A DNA stretch of 64,000 nucleotides from Apilactobacillus sp. GTDB taxonomy: Bacteria; Bacillota; Bacilli; Lactobacillales; Lactobacillaceae. The position numbers and the translations under genes are program-made. The notes beneath the pieces are model-generated. The model had not been told where the DNA came from. It searched no databases and saw nothing but the letters and a program-made list of their open reading frames with translations. The stretch is from positions 119,139-183,138 of the forward strand of contig NZ_JAMBKT010000001.1 of NCBI RefSeq assembly GCF_025290035.1, written 5' to 3'. Of the stretch, positions 25,661 to 36,111 are shown piece by piece (the stretch's first letter is position 1; every line of letters starts with the position of its first letter).

Positions 25661-28267
25661 ATGATTAATAAATTAAAAACATTTTATCAAAAACACTACA
25701 TATATCTCCTAAGCTTCTTTATACCATTTACAATTATTACATTTTACTTTGGATATCGCAATATGTTTCCCTTTGGTAATAGTAGTATTCTTACAGTAGA
25801 TTTAGGACAACAGTATATAGATTTTTTTGCATACTTCCGTAGAACCCTATTAAATCACAACTTCAGTGAAATACTTTACTCATTTTCAAATGGATACGGC
25901 GGTGAAATGATTGGAATTTGGGCATACTATTTAATGAGTCCTCTTAATTTAATCTTGCTCATTTTTCCTGCTAAATTTATAAACGCCGCTGTTTTATTAA
26001 TCACGATTATCAAATATGCACTAAGTGGTTTAACGTTTTCAATTTTTTTGAAAAATCAAAAAGTTAAAAACAACATTTTAATAATTACTCTATCTATTGC
26101 GTACTCAATGAATGGATGGATGATTGCAAACCAACTTAATATTATGTGGCTTGATGGTGTAATTCTACTTCCACTAATAATAATGGGCATTGATAAGATA
26201 TTAAACAATAAAACCGTGACTTTGTTTATTGTTTCCTATTCTGGAATTATCATCATTAACTACTATATTGCTTACATGATTAGTATCTTTATTGCTATTT
26301 ATGTAATATTCAGTTTATATATTAAACACATCAATTTTAAATCAACCTTAATCAAGTTCGGTAAAATTACAACATCAATAATTGTTTCAATATTATTATC
26401 ATCATTTATTTTAATTCCTAATTTAATCGAACTTAAAAGTGGAAAGGCATCATACACACTTTTAAACATGAAGACCACCATTGAATATAATCCGCTATTC
26501 ATGATAACGAAGCTATTTAATGGTTCTTTTAACTTTTCCCAAATGCCAAGCGGATACCCAAATATCTTTGTCGGTTCTATCGCAATTGTCGGATTTTTGG
26601 CATACTTTGGAATTTCAAGCATTGGTTTAAAAAAGAAAATTGCCGTCTTAGTAGTGACCACCTTTTTATTATTTTCCATGGTGTTTCAACCACTTGACTT
26701 AATATGGCATGCATTGCAATTTCCAATCTGGTACCCATATAGATTTTCATTTATAGTTTGCTTTTGGATTATTTATATTGCTGCCATTGGATTAAATAAT
26801 TTAGGAAATACCATCAAAATAAAAACAATAATTGTTTCAGCACTAATAATTATTCCAGCATTTATATATACTGCCATTGAAATCAACAAATTCAATTACA
26901 TGAACATTACTAAGTACCTCATTTCGCTTTCCTTCATTGCCATCAGCTTTTTAATCATTCATTTGTCAAATAAGCGAAGTATTTATTATTTCATTTGCTT
27001 ATTAATAATTTCAGTTGGTGATATGGGAATGAATATGTTTACATCCCTAAATAGCATCTCTTATGTTTCCAATGATGACTACATTCGATATACATCTTTG
27101 CTAAACTCACACATTGATCCAATTAAGAAATCCGACTCATCTTTTTATAGAATTAGCAAAGATTTTTACAGAACCAGAGATGATTCAATCGAGTCAAACT
27201 TCTTCGGTGGTTCCGCCTTTTCTTCTACCATTCAAAAAGACACCACTGACTTTAATAGCAACATCGGTAGTGCCTATACTTCTGGATCAATCGATTATTC
27301 AAATGGAACGTTAATTACCGATTCAATGCTGAACTTTAAGTACTTCATTAACACATCAACTTTAAGGCATCAATATTCGATGATTCAAAAATCAAGTAAT
27401 CGAAATGATATATTGAAACATGACCTTCAACGAATTGATGTTTTTCAAACTTATAAGTCTAACAGTAATTTGCCAGTTATTTATTCAACAAGCAGCAAGG
27501 TATTTAGTTCAATTAATGCGATTGATCCAATTGATTATCAAAATAAAATGGTTAAAAACATCTCTTTAAATAACACGACCGTATTTAAGGATATCAACCA
27601 ATACACTATTACATCACAAAACACTAATAAAATAACTTCAATCAACAATCAGGTTATCAAAAAGAATAACTTGTTGAAAGAAGCAGTCATTACTATCAGT
27701 TACAACGGTCAAAAGAATAAGGTTCCGTATCTTTTGATTCCATCAAATATGAATCAAAATAACGCATCAATTACCATGAATAATGAAGAACTATATTTAC
27801 CAGATAAGTTTGATAGCAGTTTTGTAGTTAGTCTCCCTAACAATAAACGCAACCAAATCAAAATCAAACTTAACACTAATCAACTTTTCACAGGTAATTT
27901 TAAGTTAGTAAATCTTAACTTTAAAACATATTTAAATGATACTAAATATATCCGTGATCAGAATAATCACATTAACTTTAAAAATAATACATTTAAAACA
28001 GACATTATTACTACAAACAAAAACAACTCAATTTCAACATCCATCCCTTATTCTAGCGGATGGCATTTAACAATTGATGGTAAAAATTATCCCATCAAGA
28101 AAATTGATAACCAATTTATAGGTGCCGACAATTTAACCTCTGGTAACCATAAATTAGTTTTATCATTCTACCCTAGCGGTTTAAACCTAGGTGTCATAAT
28201 TAGCTTAATAACATTAATTATTCTAATAATAATATGGATGCTTAGACACAAAAAAAGAGAATCGTAA
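25661..28267 (+). CDS. yfhO: YfhO family membrane protein
   Basis: An 868-residue polytopic protein: about a dozen hydrophobic segments in the first 450 residues, a long extracellular-looking Ser/Asn/Thr-rich region (about 455-835), and a final helix near the C-terminus. The N-terminal TVDLGQQYIDFFAYFR and SNGYGGEMIG are typical of YfhO. In Bacillus subtilis YfhO is needed for glycosylation of lipoteichoic acid; a role as GT-C type glycosyltransferase here is inferred. The ATG has AAGGA 10 bases upstream. It stands alone on the plus strand, and its terminator overlaps its last codons. Confidence 0.9.
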   Translation: MINKLKTFYQKHYIYLLSFFIPFTIITFYFGYRNMFPFGNSSILTVDLGQQYIDFFAYFRRTLLNHNFSEILYSFSNGYGGEMIGIWAYYLMSPLNLILLIFPAKFINAAVLLITIIKYALSGLTFSIFLKNQKVKNNILIITLSIAYSMNGWMIANQLNIMWLDGVILLPLIIMGIDKILNNKTVTLFIVSYSGIIIINYYIAYMISIFIAIYVIFSLYIKHINFKSTLIKFGKITTSIIVSILLSSFILIPNLIELKSGKASYTLLNMKTTIEYNPLFMITKLFNGSFNFSQMPSGYPNIFVGSIAIVGFLAYFGISSIGLKKKIAVLVVTTFLLFSMVFQPLDLIWHALQFPIWYPYRFSFIVCFWIIYIAAIGLNNLGNTIKIKTIIVSALIIIPAFIYTAIEINKFNYMNITKYLISLSFIAISFLIIHLSNKRSIYYFICLLIISVGDMGMNMFTSLNSISYVSNDDYIRYTSLLNSHIDPIKKSDSSFYRISKDFYRTRDDSIESNFFGGSAFSSTIQKDTTDFNSNIGSAYTSGSIDYSNGTLITDSMLNFKYFINTSTLRHQYSMIQKSSNRNDILKHDLQRIDVFQTYKSNSNLPVIYSTSSKVFSSINAIDPIDYQNKMVKNISLNNTTVFKDINQYTITSQNTNKITSINNQVIKKNNLLKEAVITISYNGQKNKVPYLLIPSNMNQNNASITMNNEELYLPDKFDSSFVVSLPNNKRNQIKIKLNTNQLFTGNFKLVNLNFKTYLNDTKYIRDQNNHINFKNNTFKTDIITTNKNNSISTSIPYSSGWHLTIDGKNYPIKKIDNQFIGADNLTSGNHKLVLSFYPSGLNLGVIISLITLIILIIIWMLRHKKRES

Positions 28268-28282
28268 TCGATTCTCTTTTTA
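28253..28282. terminator. Bidirectional terminator between yfhO and greA
   Basis: A perfect 12-bp stem AAAAGAGAATCG/CGATTCTCTTTT with a 4-base loop and T runs on both strands. The left arm forms the final codons of yfhO, and the greA stop lies just beyond on the other side. Confidence 0.92.
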
Positions 28283-28289
28283 TTTAACC

Positions 28290-28766
28290 TTATTTAACTT
28301 CAATAATTTTAACTTTCATATCACCAGCTGGGATTGAAATAACAACTTCTTCATTAACCTTGTGTCCCAATAATGCTTTAGCAATTGGTGAATCATTAGA
28401 AATCTTACCAGATAATGGATCTGATTCAGCGGAACCAACGATTTGGTAAGTTTCAGGTTCTTCATCAGGAAGTTCTTTGAAAGTTACTTCTTTACCAACG
28501 TTAACAACATCATCTTCTAATTCGCTGCTGTCTACAACATCAGCGTATTGAAGCATGTGTTCAACCTTAGCAATTTCACTTTCTAACATACTTTGTTCAT
28601 TTTTAGCGGCTTCATATTCAGAATTTTCTGATAAGTCACCATAACTTCTAGCAATCTTAATTCTTTCAATAATTTGAGGACGTTGATTTAATCTCAAATC
28701 TTCTAATTCAGCTTCCAGGTTCTTTTTACCTTCAGCTGTCATAGGAAAAGTTTCGTCTTTTGCCAT
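28290..28766 (-). CDS. greA: Transcription elongation factor GreA
   Basis: Reactivates backtracked RNA polymerase by stimulating transcript cleavage. The 158-residue protein has the N-terminal coiled coil with the acidic tip motif (GDLSENSEYEAAK) and the C-terminal FKBP-like domain (SPIAKALLGHKVNEEVVI). It is the last gene of a run from pheS through mltG and udk. Confidence 0.97.
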   Translation of the reverse strand: MAKDETFPMTAEGKKNLEAELEDLRLNQRPQIIERIKIARSYGDLSENSEYEAAKNEQSMLESEIAKVEHMLQYADVVDSSELEDDVVNVGKEVTFKELPDEEPETYQIVGSAESDPLSGKISNDSPIAKALLGHKVNEEVVISIPAGDMKVKIIEVK

Positions 28767-28785
28767 TTTGTAATTCTCCTTTTAA

Positions 28786-29460
28786 CTAAATTGTTGTATC
28801 AATATTATCTAAAACTTTATTATTCCCGTGTTTTACTAAAATTGATTGAATCTTTGTAGTTAATAAATCAATTGCAACTTGGTTTTTTCCACCTTCAGGA
28901 ACAATAATATCAGCATATCGTTTACTTGGTTCAACAAATTGATTATACATAGGTCTAACAGTTTCTAGATATTGTTGAATAACTTCATCTAATGTACGAC
29001 CACGTTCCTTAGTATCTCTTTGGATTCTTCTTAAGATTCTAATATCATCATCTGTATCAACAAAAACTTTGATATCCATTAAGTCTCTTAAACGTTTATC
29101 ATCCAAAATTAGAATTCCTTCAAGAATAATAACATCTCTTGGTTCTTGTGTCACTGTTTCAGTACTACGATTCAATTGAGTATAGTCATAAACTGGCTTT
29201 TCAATTGATTCATAGTTTAATAGTTTATTTAAATGTTCTAACAATAAATCACTATCAAAAGCTAATGGATGATCGTAGTTAGTTTCTTCTCTTTCAGCCA
29301 TAGTCTTATGAGATTGATCCTTGTAATATGAATCTTGTTGTAAAATCATAATTGAATGACCTAATAATTGATTAAAAATGGCACGACTAACTGTGGTCTT
29401 ACCACTACCTGAACCACCTGTAACTCCAATAACAACGGGACGCTTTTTCTTTTCTACCAT
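28786..29460 (-). CDS. udk: Uridine kinase
   Basis: Phosphorylates uridine and cytidine in pyrimidine salvage. The 224-residue protein has P-loop [32 protein letters not shown] and the [13 protein letters not shown] lid. It lies between mltG and greA, the common Firmicutes arrangement. Confidence 0.97.
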   Translation of the reverse strand: MVEKKKRPVVIGVTGGSGSGKTTVSRAIFNQLLGHSIMILQQDSYYKDQSHKTMAEREETNYDHPLAFDSDLLLEHLNKLLNYESIEKPVYDYTQLNRSTETVTQEPRDVIILEGILILDDKRLRDLMDIKVFVDTDDDIRILRRIQRDTKERGRTLDEVIQQYLETVRPMYNQFVEPSKRYADIIVPEGGKNQVAIDLLTTKIQSILVKHGNNKVLDNIDTTI

Positions 29461-29482
29461 AATATTCTCTCCATAAACCGAT

Positions 29483-30607
29483 TTATCTCATAACACTATC
29501 ATTATCAAACAACAAATTAGTACTTACATCAGTATTATAATATTTAACTTTTTTATTGCTAGTATTTACACTATATGCAAAATACGACTTTACCATATCT
29601 CTTGGATGCAATACAGCTACTAATGACTTAATCGTTGGATTGCTTATTGGACCAGGGCCCATTCCAGTATATTGATAAAGATTATAAGCAGAAGTACTAT
29701 TGTAATCTTTTTTAGTAAGCACTTGAACTGATGATTTACCATTAGCATACTTAATTGCTGATTTTACATCAAGTGGTAAATTACTGTTCAATCGATTATA
29801 CAATACTCCAGCCATTTTTTGTCTATCAATTTTTCCCACATGATTAACTTCGATGAATGAAGCTAATGTTATTGCTTCATCGACAGTTAAATTCTGTTTC
29901 TTTATTTCCTTGTAATAAGGACTCACTTCTTGATTCGTCTTTGCAATCATTTGATTAACGAGTTGCTTCAATGAAACATTGTTTTGTGAATTATATGTGG
30001 CTGGATATAAATATCCTTCCAAAACATATTTTTTATTTTTAGATTTAAAAGCAGAATTAAGTAGTTGTGGGTACTTAGCTTTTAATTCTTTTAAATATGA
30101 TTTATCACTTATCAACTTCAAGAAATCATCGCTTGAGAAACGGCTTCGTTGTTGTACAGTCTTAGCGATTTGACTAATTGTATCACCTTCACGAACTAAC
30201 ATGCGACCATATATTCCTTGTAATGGTTGATCAGAACCACCCTTGGTTAATCTATCAGCAATTGTTTGTAAACTCATTGAAGGAGATAGTTCATAGTATC
30301 CTGCTTTCAAGTCAGCATAATTATGACTATTAACAAAGTAATCAAAAACCAATCCGCTTTTGACAATCTTGCTATCTTGCAATATTGAACCGATTTTCTT
30401 ATCAGAAGCACCCAAAGGAATTTGCACTTGAATCAAATCATTACTTTTAGGATTAAGTGGCTTTAATGACTCTTTTACGTACTGGTGACCAACTATAAAA
30501 ATACATGTACCAAGTACAACCAAAATCGCAATGATACTTAGTGAAATCTTTTTACCTAGATTTGAATGCTTCTTCTCGAAATCATTTGTCTTTTTATCTT
30601 CGTTCAA
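29483..30607 (-). CDS. mltG: Endolytic transglycosylase MltG (YceG-like)
   Basis: Membrane lytic transglycosylase that cuts nascent glycan strands. In 374 residues: a short cytoplasmic tail, one transmembrane helix (about 21-43), a LysM-like subdomain ([13 protein letters not shown]) and the YceG catalytic region with ASFIEVN carrying the active-site Glu (near 250), AGVLYNRL and the closing GPGPISNP. The start codon is TTG, with GGGGG 7 bases upstream. It follows pheT by 21 bases, so it may share the T-box controlled transcript. Confidence 0.93.
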   Translation of the reverse strand: MNEDKKTNDFEKKHSNLGKKISLSIIAILVVLGTCIFIVGHQYVKESLKPLNPKSNDLIQVQIPLGASDKKIGSILQDSKIVKSGLVFDYFVNSHNYADLKAGYYELSPSMSLQTIADRLTKGGSDQPLQGIYGRMLVREGDTISQIAKTVQQRSRFSSDDFLKLISDKSYLKELKAKYPQLLNSAFKSKNKKYVLEGYLYPATYNSQNNVSLKQLVNQMIAKTNQEVSPYYKEIKKQNLTVDEAITLASFIEVNHVGKIDRQKMAGVLYNRLNSNLPLDVKSAIKYANGKSSVQVLTKKDYNSTSAYNLYQYTGMGPGPISNPTIKSLVAVLHPRDMVKSYFAYSVNTSNKKVKYYNTDVSTNLLFDNDSVMR

Positions 30608-30628
30608 AATAATTCCCCCATCTAGATT

Positions 30629-33040
30629 CTAACGAATTTCGACATTGAATTCTTTTTCAAGATTTCTTTGTACTTTTTCCATAGCACTGTTAACGTCTTC
30701 ATCAACTAATGTATCATGCTTGTTTTGGAATGTTAATGAGTATGCTAATGACTTTTTATCATCGGGAACATGTTCACCTTCATATAAATCGAATAGCTTA
30801 ACATCTGTAAGATATGCTCCACCACGTTTAACGATCACATCAACAATGTTGTCATTTTCAACATTCTTATCGATCAACATTGCAATATCTCTCTTAATTG
30901 ATGGATATTTTGATACTAATTCATAGCTTTGTTCTTGTTTTGGTAATTCGATAATTGTCTTTAGATTCAAATCAAAGACGTAAGTGTCATTAATTTTGAA
31001 TTCTTTAGCAACCTTTGGATGTACTTGTCCAACAAAACCAACGTAGTGACCATGAACATATACATCAGCAGTTCTACCAGGATGCATTTCATTATAATCG
31101 CTGTTTGCTTTATAAGAAATTTGACCATCAAATCCAATTGTTGATAAGTATTCTTCGACAATTCCCTTAATTTGATAGAAATCAACTTTTTGTTCTGGTT
31201 GATTCCATGATCCTTCATTCATTGAACCTGAAATTGCACCCGCAATATGTTCAATTTCATCAGGTCTAACTTGGCTATCATCTTGTTTATAAAATACACG
31301 ACCTTGTTCGTATAGAGCAACGTTTTCAACTTTTCGTGCTTGATTATATGCAATATCATCTAATAATCCAGAAACTAAGTTCATTCTTAAGGTAGTATGA
31401 TCACTACTCATTGGGTAACTTAAATCAGTTTCACTTGATGAATCCATCATAAACATTTTAGCTTTATCAGCAGTTGTTAATGCATATGAAATCGCATGAG
31501 TTAAGCCGAATCCTTCAAGTAATTTGCCAGATTTTCTAATTAATAATTGTTCTTCATTTAGTCCACCGGTTGTCATTGTGGTTGTAGGTAAAGTACTTGG
31601 TAAATTATCATATCCATAAATTCTGGCAACTTCTTCAATTAAATCTGCTTGAATATGAATATCACCACGTCTGGTTGGAACAATAACATGCATATTATTA
31701 TCAGTCACTTCAACTTCGAAGCCTAATCGATTGAAGATATCTGTAATGTCTTCAACAGAAAGTGAAGTTCCTAATACGTGATTAATTCTTTCATCAGTAA
31801 TATCGATTTCAACTTTTTTAGCTTCATACTTACTACCTACTAATGTATCACTTGTTACTTCACCATTAGCAATAGTTCTTGCCATTTCTGATGCAGATGA
31901 AAGTACATCTTCAAGTCCCATTGGGTCAACGCCTCTTTCAAAACGTTGAGAAGCATCAGTATGAATGACATGTTTTCTAGCCATTTTTCTAACCTTGATT
32001 GGATCGAAAACAGCACATTCAAATACAACATTCTTTGTTTCAGCCGTAATAGAAGAGTCTAGTCCACCCATTACACCAGCCATAGCAATTGCACCATTAT
32101 CATCAGAAATAACGATATCATTGCCATCTAATTCAACTTCGTTTTCATCTAGAGTAGTAATTTTTTCGCCATCTCGAGCATAACGCACTTCAATAGTACC
32201 AGCTAATTTATCTAAATCATAAGCATGCATTGGTTGTCCAAATTTCAACATACTGTAGTTGGTAATATCAACGATATTATTTACCGGTTTAATTCCAGCA
32301 TTCCATAATCTAACTTGCATCCAAATTGGACTTGGCTTAACTTCAACATTGTTAACTACACGGTTTAAGTAACTCCATGCAATTTCGTTATCAACCTTGC
32401 TGTTAATTTGATCACTGGTCTTCTTGTCAGAAGTTTCACTTACTTTATCAATATCAAATTTAAATGGCTTATTGTAGATAGCAGATAGGTCTCTAACAGA
32501 ACCGTAAATACTTAACATATCTCCACGATTTGGAGTTACATCTAAATCGATTAGAGCATCATCCATACCTAGGTACTTAAATACATCATCACCTAAAGTA
32601 GCATCTTCAGGTAAGAAGTAAATTCCATCTGCCCATTCCTTTGGTACAACGTCTTTAGGATATCCAATTTCGTCCAATGCACATAACATTCCGTTTGATT
32701 GAATTCCACGCATTTTTGATTTTTTAATCTTCATATTGTCTGCAACTCTTGCTCCAGATAATGCAGCAATAACATTTTTCCCAACTTGGGCGTTAGGTGC
32801 TCCACAAACAATTTGAACAGGTTCATCTTCGCCAACGTCTACTTGGCAAACGTGTAAATGATCTGAATCTGGATGGTCTTCCATGTCAACAATCTTTCCT
32901 ACAACGATTTTCTTAAGTCCTTCGCTAGGTTTGATTACTGAATCAACTTCTACAGATGAACGTTCAATTTTTTCTGCTAAGTCATCAGCTGATACATCTA
33001 AGTCGATATATTCCTTTAGCCAATTGTATGAAATTTTCAT
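30629..33040 (-). CDS. pheT: Phenylalanyl-tRNA synthetase beta subunit
   Basis: An 803-residue large subunit of PheRS. Domains in order: the tRNA-binding EMAP/OB domain (about 40-150, VGKIVDMEDHPDSDHLHVCQ), B3/B4 with the editing site, B5, the catalytic-like core, and the C-terminal ferredoxin-fold anticodon-binding domain (SKYPSIKRDIAMLI). It starts 12 bases after pheS. The length is normal. Confidence 0.98.
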   Translation of the reverse strand: MKISYNWLKEYIDLDVSADDLAEKIERSSVEVDSVIKPSEGLKKIVVGKIVDMEDHPDSDHLHVCQVDVGEDEPVQIVCGAPNAQVGKNVIAALSGARVADNMKIKKSKMRGIQSNGMLCALDEIGYPKDVVPKEWADGIYFLPEDATLGDDVFKYLGMDDALIDLDVTPNRGDMLSIYGSVRDLSAIYNKPFKFDIDKVSETSDKKTSDQINSKVDNEIAWSYLNRVVNNVEVKPSPIWMQVRLWNAGIKPVNNIVDITNYSMLKFGQPMHAYDLDKLAGTIEVRYARDGEKITTLDENEVELDGNDIVISDDNGAIAMAGVMGGLDSSITAETKNVVFECAVFDPIKVRKMARKHVIHTDASQRFERGVDPMGLEDVLSSASEMARTIANGEVTSDTLVGSKYEAKKVEIDITDERINHVLGTSLSVEDITDIFNRLGFEVEVTDNNMHVIVPTRRGDIHIQADLIEEVARIYGYDNLPSTLPTTTMTTGGLNEEQLLIRKSGKLLEGFGLTHAISYALTTADKAKMFMMDSSSETDLSYPMSSDHTTLRMNLVSGLLDDIAYNQARKVENVALYEQGRVFYKQDDSQVRPDEIEHIAGAISGSMNEGSWNQPEQKVDFYQIKGIVEEYLSTIGFDGQISYKANSDYNEMHPGRTADVYVHGHYVGFVGQVHPKVAKEFKINDTYVFDLNLKTIIELPKQEQSYELVSKYPSIKRDIAMLIDKNVENDNIVDVIVKRGGAYLTDVKLFDLYEGEHVPDDKKSLAYSLTFQNKHDTLVDEDVNSAMEKVQRNLEKEFNVEIR

Positions 33041-33052
33041 TAGTATCTCTCC

Positions 33053-34093
33053 TTAATTAAATTGCGATAAGAATCTTACATCGTTCAAATAAAAATCACG
33101 AATGTCATCTACGCCATATCTCAACATTGCAAAACGGTCTGGTCCTAATCCAAATGCAAATCCACCATATACATCTGCATCTACTCCAGCCATCTTTAAT
33201 ACGTTAGGGTGTACCATTCCGGCACCTAAAACTTCAATCCAACCAGAATGTTTACATACGTCACAACCCTTACCATCACATTTGAAACAAGTAACATCTG
33301 CTTCAACTGAAGGTTCAGTAAATGGGAAATAACTTGGTCTTAATCTGATATCATATTTATCACCAAATAATTGGTGTAATAGGTATTCAAGAGTTCCCTT
33401 TAAATCACCCATTGTAATGTTCTTATCGATTACAATTCCTTCAACTTGATGGAATTGGTGTGAATGAGTTGGGTCATCAGTATCTCTACGATAAACCACA
33501 CCTGGTGAGATCATCTTTAGAGGACCTTTAGAGAAGTCATGATTTTCTAGAGTTCTAGCTTGCATTGGAGAAGTTTGAGTTCTCATTAAAATTTCTTTTG
33601 TAATGTAGAAAGTATCTTGCATATCTCTGGCTGGATGATCCTTTGGAAGGTTCATCATTTCAAAGTTATACTTATCTTCTTCTACTTCTGGACCGCTTTT
33701 AACTTCATAACCCATTCCAATGAACATATCACAAATATCATCAATAATTGATTGAATAACATGTGGATGTCCCTTAGTTACAGGTGTACTTGGTAAAGTA
33801 ACATCAATTTTTTCAGCAGATAATTGTGCTTCTAGCGCTTTTTCTTCTAATTCAACCAATTTAGTATCTAACGCATTTTGAATATCATCTCTGATTTGGT
33901 TTGCATAGCTACCAACTTCTGGTCTTTTTTCTACTGGTAAGTCCTTAATTCCTCTTAACGCTTGAGTAATAGGTCCTTTTTTACCAAGTAGATTTACTCT
34001 TATTTCTTTTGTTATTTCGTTAACATCAGTTGCTTCTTGAATTTGTTTAATTCCGTCATCACGCAACTTGGTTAAATCATCTTCTAAAGACAT
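33053..34093 (-). CDS. pheS: Phenylalanyl-tRNA synthetase alpha subunit
   Basis: A 346-residue catalytic subunit. It has an N-terminal coiled coil (about 1-85) and the class II core with [12 protein letters not shown], motif 2 ([20 protein letters not shown]) and motif 3 ([17 protein letters not shown]). A Cys-rich loop ([17 protein letters not shown]) is the family's usual insert. A T-box leader precedes it. Confidence 0.98.
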   Translation of the reverse strand: MSLEDDLTKLRDDGIKQIQEATDVNEITKEIRVNLLGKKGPITQALRGIKDLPVEKRPEVGSYANQIRDDIQNALDTKLVELEEKALEAQLSAEKIDVTLPSTPVTKGHPHVIQSIIDDICDMFIGMGYEVKSGPEVEEDKYNFEMMNLPKDHPARDMQDTFYITKEILMRTQTSPMQARTLENHDFSKGPLKMISPGVVYRRDTDDPTHSHQFHQVEGIVIDKNITMGDLKGTLEYLLHQLFGDKYDIRLRPSYFPFTEPSVEADVTCFKCDGKGCDVCKHSGWIEVLGAGMVHPNVLKMAGVDADVYGGFAFGLGPDRFAMLRYGVDDIRDFYLNDVRFLSQFN

Positions 34094-34112
34094 AAAATTC
34101 TCCTCTCATTTC

Positions 34113-34364
34113 AACAAAAAAAGCCTCATCCCAAAAGGGACGAAGCTTCGCGGTACCACCCTAGTTTATGAATAATACTATAAAAATTATCCATACACTT
34201 AAGTTCCATAACGGTGGATTACCGGATTATTTTTCGTTATTAATTAACTCCCAACATCAGTTCAGAAAACGAATTCGGCTAATAAGGTGATTACTCTCAA
34301 CAATATGTAATCTTTCTGTCAATCTTATCAATTAGCTTACTACTTTTTCTTCAACACATTTATC
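34113..34364 (-). promoter_or_regulatory. T-box riboswitch controlling pheS
   Basis: The 314-base gap upstream of pheS holds a T-box leader. The conserved antiterminator T-box AGGGTGGTACCGCG lies at 34150-34163, followed by an intrinsic terminator with stem GCCTCATCCC/GGGACGAAGC (34123-34146) and a T run. The AGTAGTAAGC segment (around 34334-34343) marks the start of stem I. Binding of uncharged tRNA-Phe should favour antitermination. A TTC in the upstream half is a candidate specifier, but I did not fold stem I fully. Confidence 0.93.
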
Positions 34365-34367
34365 TAA

Positions 34368-34396
34368 ATAATAGCTTAATTTCGGCATTTGGTCAA
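34368..34396 (-). promoter_or_regulatory. Promoter of the pheS T-box transcript
   Basis: TTGACC (34391-34396), a 17-base spacer and TATTAT (34368-34373) place the start about 250 bases upstream of the T-box terminator. It lies just after the hxlR-type gene. Confidence 0.85.
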
Positions 34397-34407
34397 GCCA
34401 ATTTGAA

Positions 34408-34755
34408 CTAATCAGTCCATTCATCAGACCATTCATGAATTTGTTCCATAATTGGTCCTAATGCCATTCCCTTTTCAGTTAATTCATATTGAATTAATGA
34501 AGAATCACAGAATGTTTTTCTTGTAATAATGCCATTTTCTTCTAACTCTTTTAGTCTTTCAACTAAAACACGGTCACTACATTTTGATACGACTTGAGCT
34601 ATACATTTAAAACGTTGTGGACCATTAACTAGTAAAGTTTCAATAATCAATCCATTCCATTTTTTTCCTAACATTTGAAAGGTTCTTTCAAATTTAGGAC
34701 ACAAATGAAAATCAATAGTTGTTTTTAAATCTGAACTTCTTTGCATTTTTAACAT
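34408..34755 (-). CDS. HxlR family transcriptional regulator
   Basis: A 115-residue winged-helix regulator. It shows the HxlR pattern: N-terminal CPKFERTFQMLGKKWNGLII, LLVNGPQRF, then CSDRVLVERLKELEENGII and the wing with YELTEKG. Cys19 is at the position used for redox sensing in relatives such as HypR, and two more Cys occur, so a redox role is possible. The target is unknown; it follows an HD-domain gene. The start is uncertain because GGAGG is only 3 bases from this ATG. Confidence 0.88.
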   Translation of the reverse strand: MLKMQRSSDLKTTIDFHLCPKFERTFQMLGKKWNGLIIETLLVNGPQRFKCIAQVVSKCSDRVLVERLKELEENGIITRKTFCDSSLIQYELTEKGMALGPIMEQIHEWSDEWTD

Positions 34756-34767
34756 ATACCTCCAATC

Positions 34768-35259
34768 CTATAAAGCGTTGCGTTTTATTTTATTCTTAAG
34801 CGATCGATACTTCGGTGTGATGTATTCTCTTACAGCATCGTAATCATCAACCAAAGCAACGATTACACTTTCAGCACATTTAGGCTTACTCAATGTTAAT
34901 CCCCACATATGCTTAGTAATAATATCTTTTTCTTTATCATTTAAATTAGTTATCTTTTCAGCGTTTCTTAGTGCAATTCTAGGATGCATATAAGCATGTG
35001 ATCCTAAATTAAACTTACTAGTGCGCCAATCATAATAAAATAAATCGTGTAATAAACCACCACGAGATATTGATTTAACATCTAGATTCATTTTCTTTGC
35101 AACCAAATAACTTTCGTACGAAACGTTAATGCAATGCTGTAATCTTGTTGATGAATGGTGTTGTATATAATTATCCAATCTTTTTACTTCTGGATTGTTT
35201 AATAAATCCGATACATAGCTTAAATACTCTTGATCATGCTGCCATGCGTCATTCTTCAT
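34768..35259 (-). CDS. HD domain-containing phosphohydrolase
   Basis: A 163-residue HD-superfamily protein. The metal ligands are visible as His42 (RLQHCINV), His71-Asp72 (LLHDLFYYDW) and an Asp in LVDDYDA near 138. The YDW after HD and SHAYMHPRIA are typical of the cytoplasmic HD family seen beside TrmH-type methyltransferases in lactobacilli. The substrate is unknown. It lies between trmH and the HxlR gene with short gaps. Confidence 0.85.
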   Translation of the reverse strand: MKNDAWQHDQEYLSYVSDLLNNPEVKRLDNYIQHHSSTRLQHCINVSYESYLVAKKMNLDVKSISRGGLLHDLFYYDWRTSKFNLGSHAYMHPRIALRNAEKITNLNDKEKDIITKHMWGLTLSKPKCAESVIVALVDDYDAVREYITPKYRSLKNKIKRNAL

Positions 35260-35289
35260 TTATATCTCTCCTTTCATCAACTTTAATAA

Positions 35290-36060
35290 TTATTTATTTA
35301 AATGAAACATTAAAATTCCAGCTGCAATTGCAACGTTTAGTGATTCGGCTCTTCCTTTGATAGGAATATATATATTTTTATCAGTTTGGTCAAGTAATTC
35401 ATCTTGCATTCCATTACCTTCATTACCCATTATAAGTGCAACGTTCTCAGTAGGATCAACATCCAAGTATCCAACTGCTTGAGGATTTAACTCAGTTCCA
35501 TAAACTGGAACATGATTAGCTTTGAAGTTACTAATCCATTGATTTAAATCACCTTCAAATATGCTGACATGAAATTGACTGCCTTGCATAGATCTTAATA
35601 CTTTAGGATTAAATTGACTAGATGTTCCTGTTCCAAATACGACCCCTTTAAAACCAGCTGCATCGGCTGTTCTAACCATCGTTCCAATGTTTCCAGGATC
35701 TTGAATTTGATCTAATAACAACCATGCACCTGAATAATCAATATCTTGCTCTTTAGCATCATTATCCAAATTAACGATTCCAAATATTCCTTGTGGAGTC
35801 GATGTAGATCCTAATGCCTTCGCAACATCTTCACTAATTTCAATCACTTCACCCGAAAAATTATCGATATCTTCTTGGTGTAATTCATATTGTTTATCAG
35901 TTGTTAGGATAACATTAACCGTTTGATGTGCATTAATAGCTTCTGAAACAAGGTGCCAACTTTCTAATATATATTGATTGAAAGTTGTTCTTCCCTTTTT
36001 AGTTTTTAATTTAACCCATTTTTTTACTCGCTCGTTTTTAGCAGAAATAATTTGTTCCAT
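35290..36060 (-). CDS. TrmH/SpoU family RNA methyltransferase (YsgA type)
   Basis: A 256-residue SPOUT 2'-O-methyltransferase. It has an N-terminal substrate-binding domain (about 1-95) and the knotted domain with LLLDQIQDPGNIGTMVRTAD, IMGNEGNGM and PIKGRAESLNVAIAAG. In Bacillus subtilis ysgA lies just before pheS; here the order is kept but two genes intervene. The target nucleotide is not known from sequence. Confidence 0.93.
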   Translation of the reverse strand: MEQIISAKNERVKKWVKLKTKKGRTTFNQYILESWHLVSEAINAHQTVNVILTTDKQYELHQEDIDNFSGEVIEISEDVAKALGSTSTPQGIFGIVNLDNDAKEQDIDYSGAWLLLDQIQDPGNIGTMVRTADAAGFKGVVFGTGTSSQFNPKVLRSMQGSQFHVSIFEGDLNQWISNFKANHVPVYGTELNPQAVGYLDVDPTENVALIMGNEGNGMQDELLDQTDKNIYIPIKGRAESLNVAIAAGILMFHLNK

Positions 36061-36111
36061 TCCAGGTTTAATGCCCCTTTAAAAAATTATCTTTACTATT
36101 ATTTTAGCATA

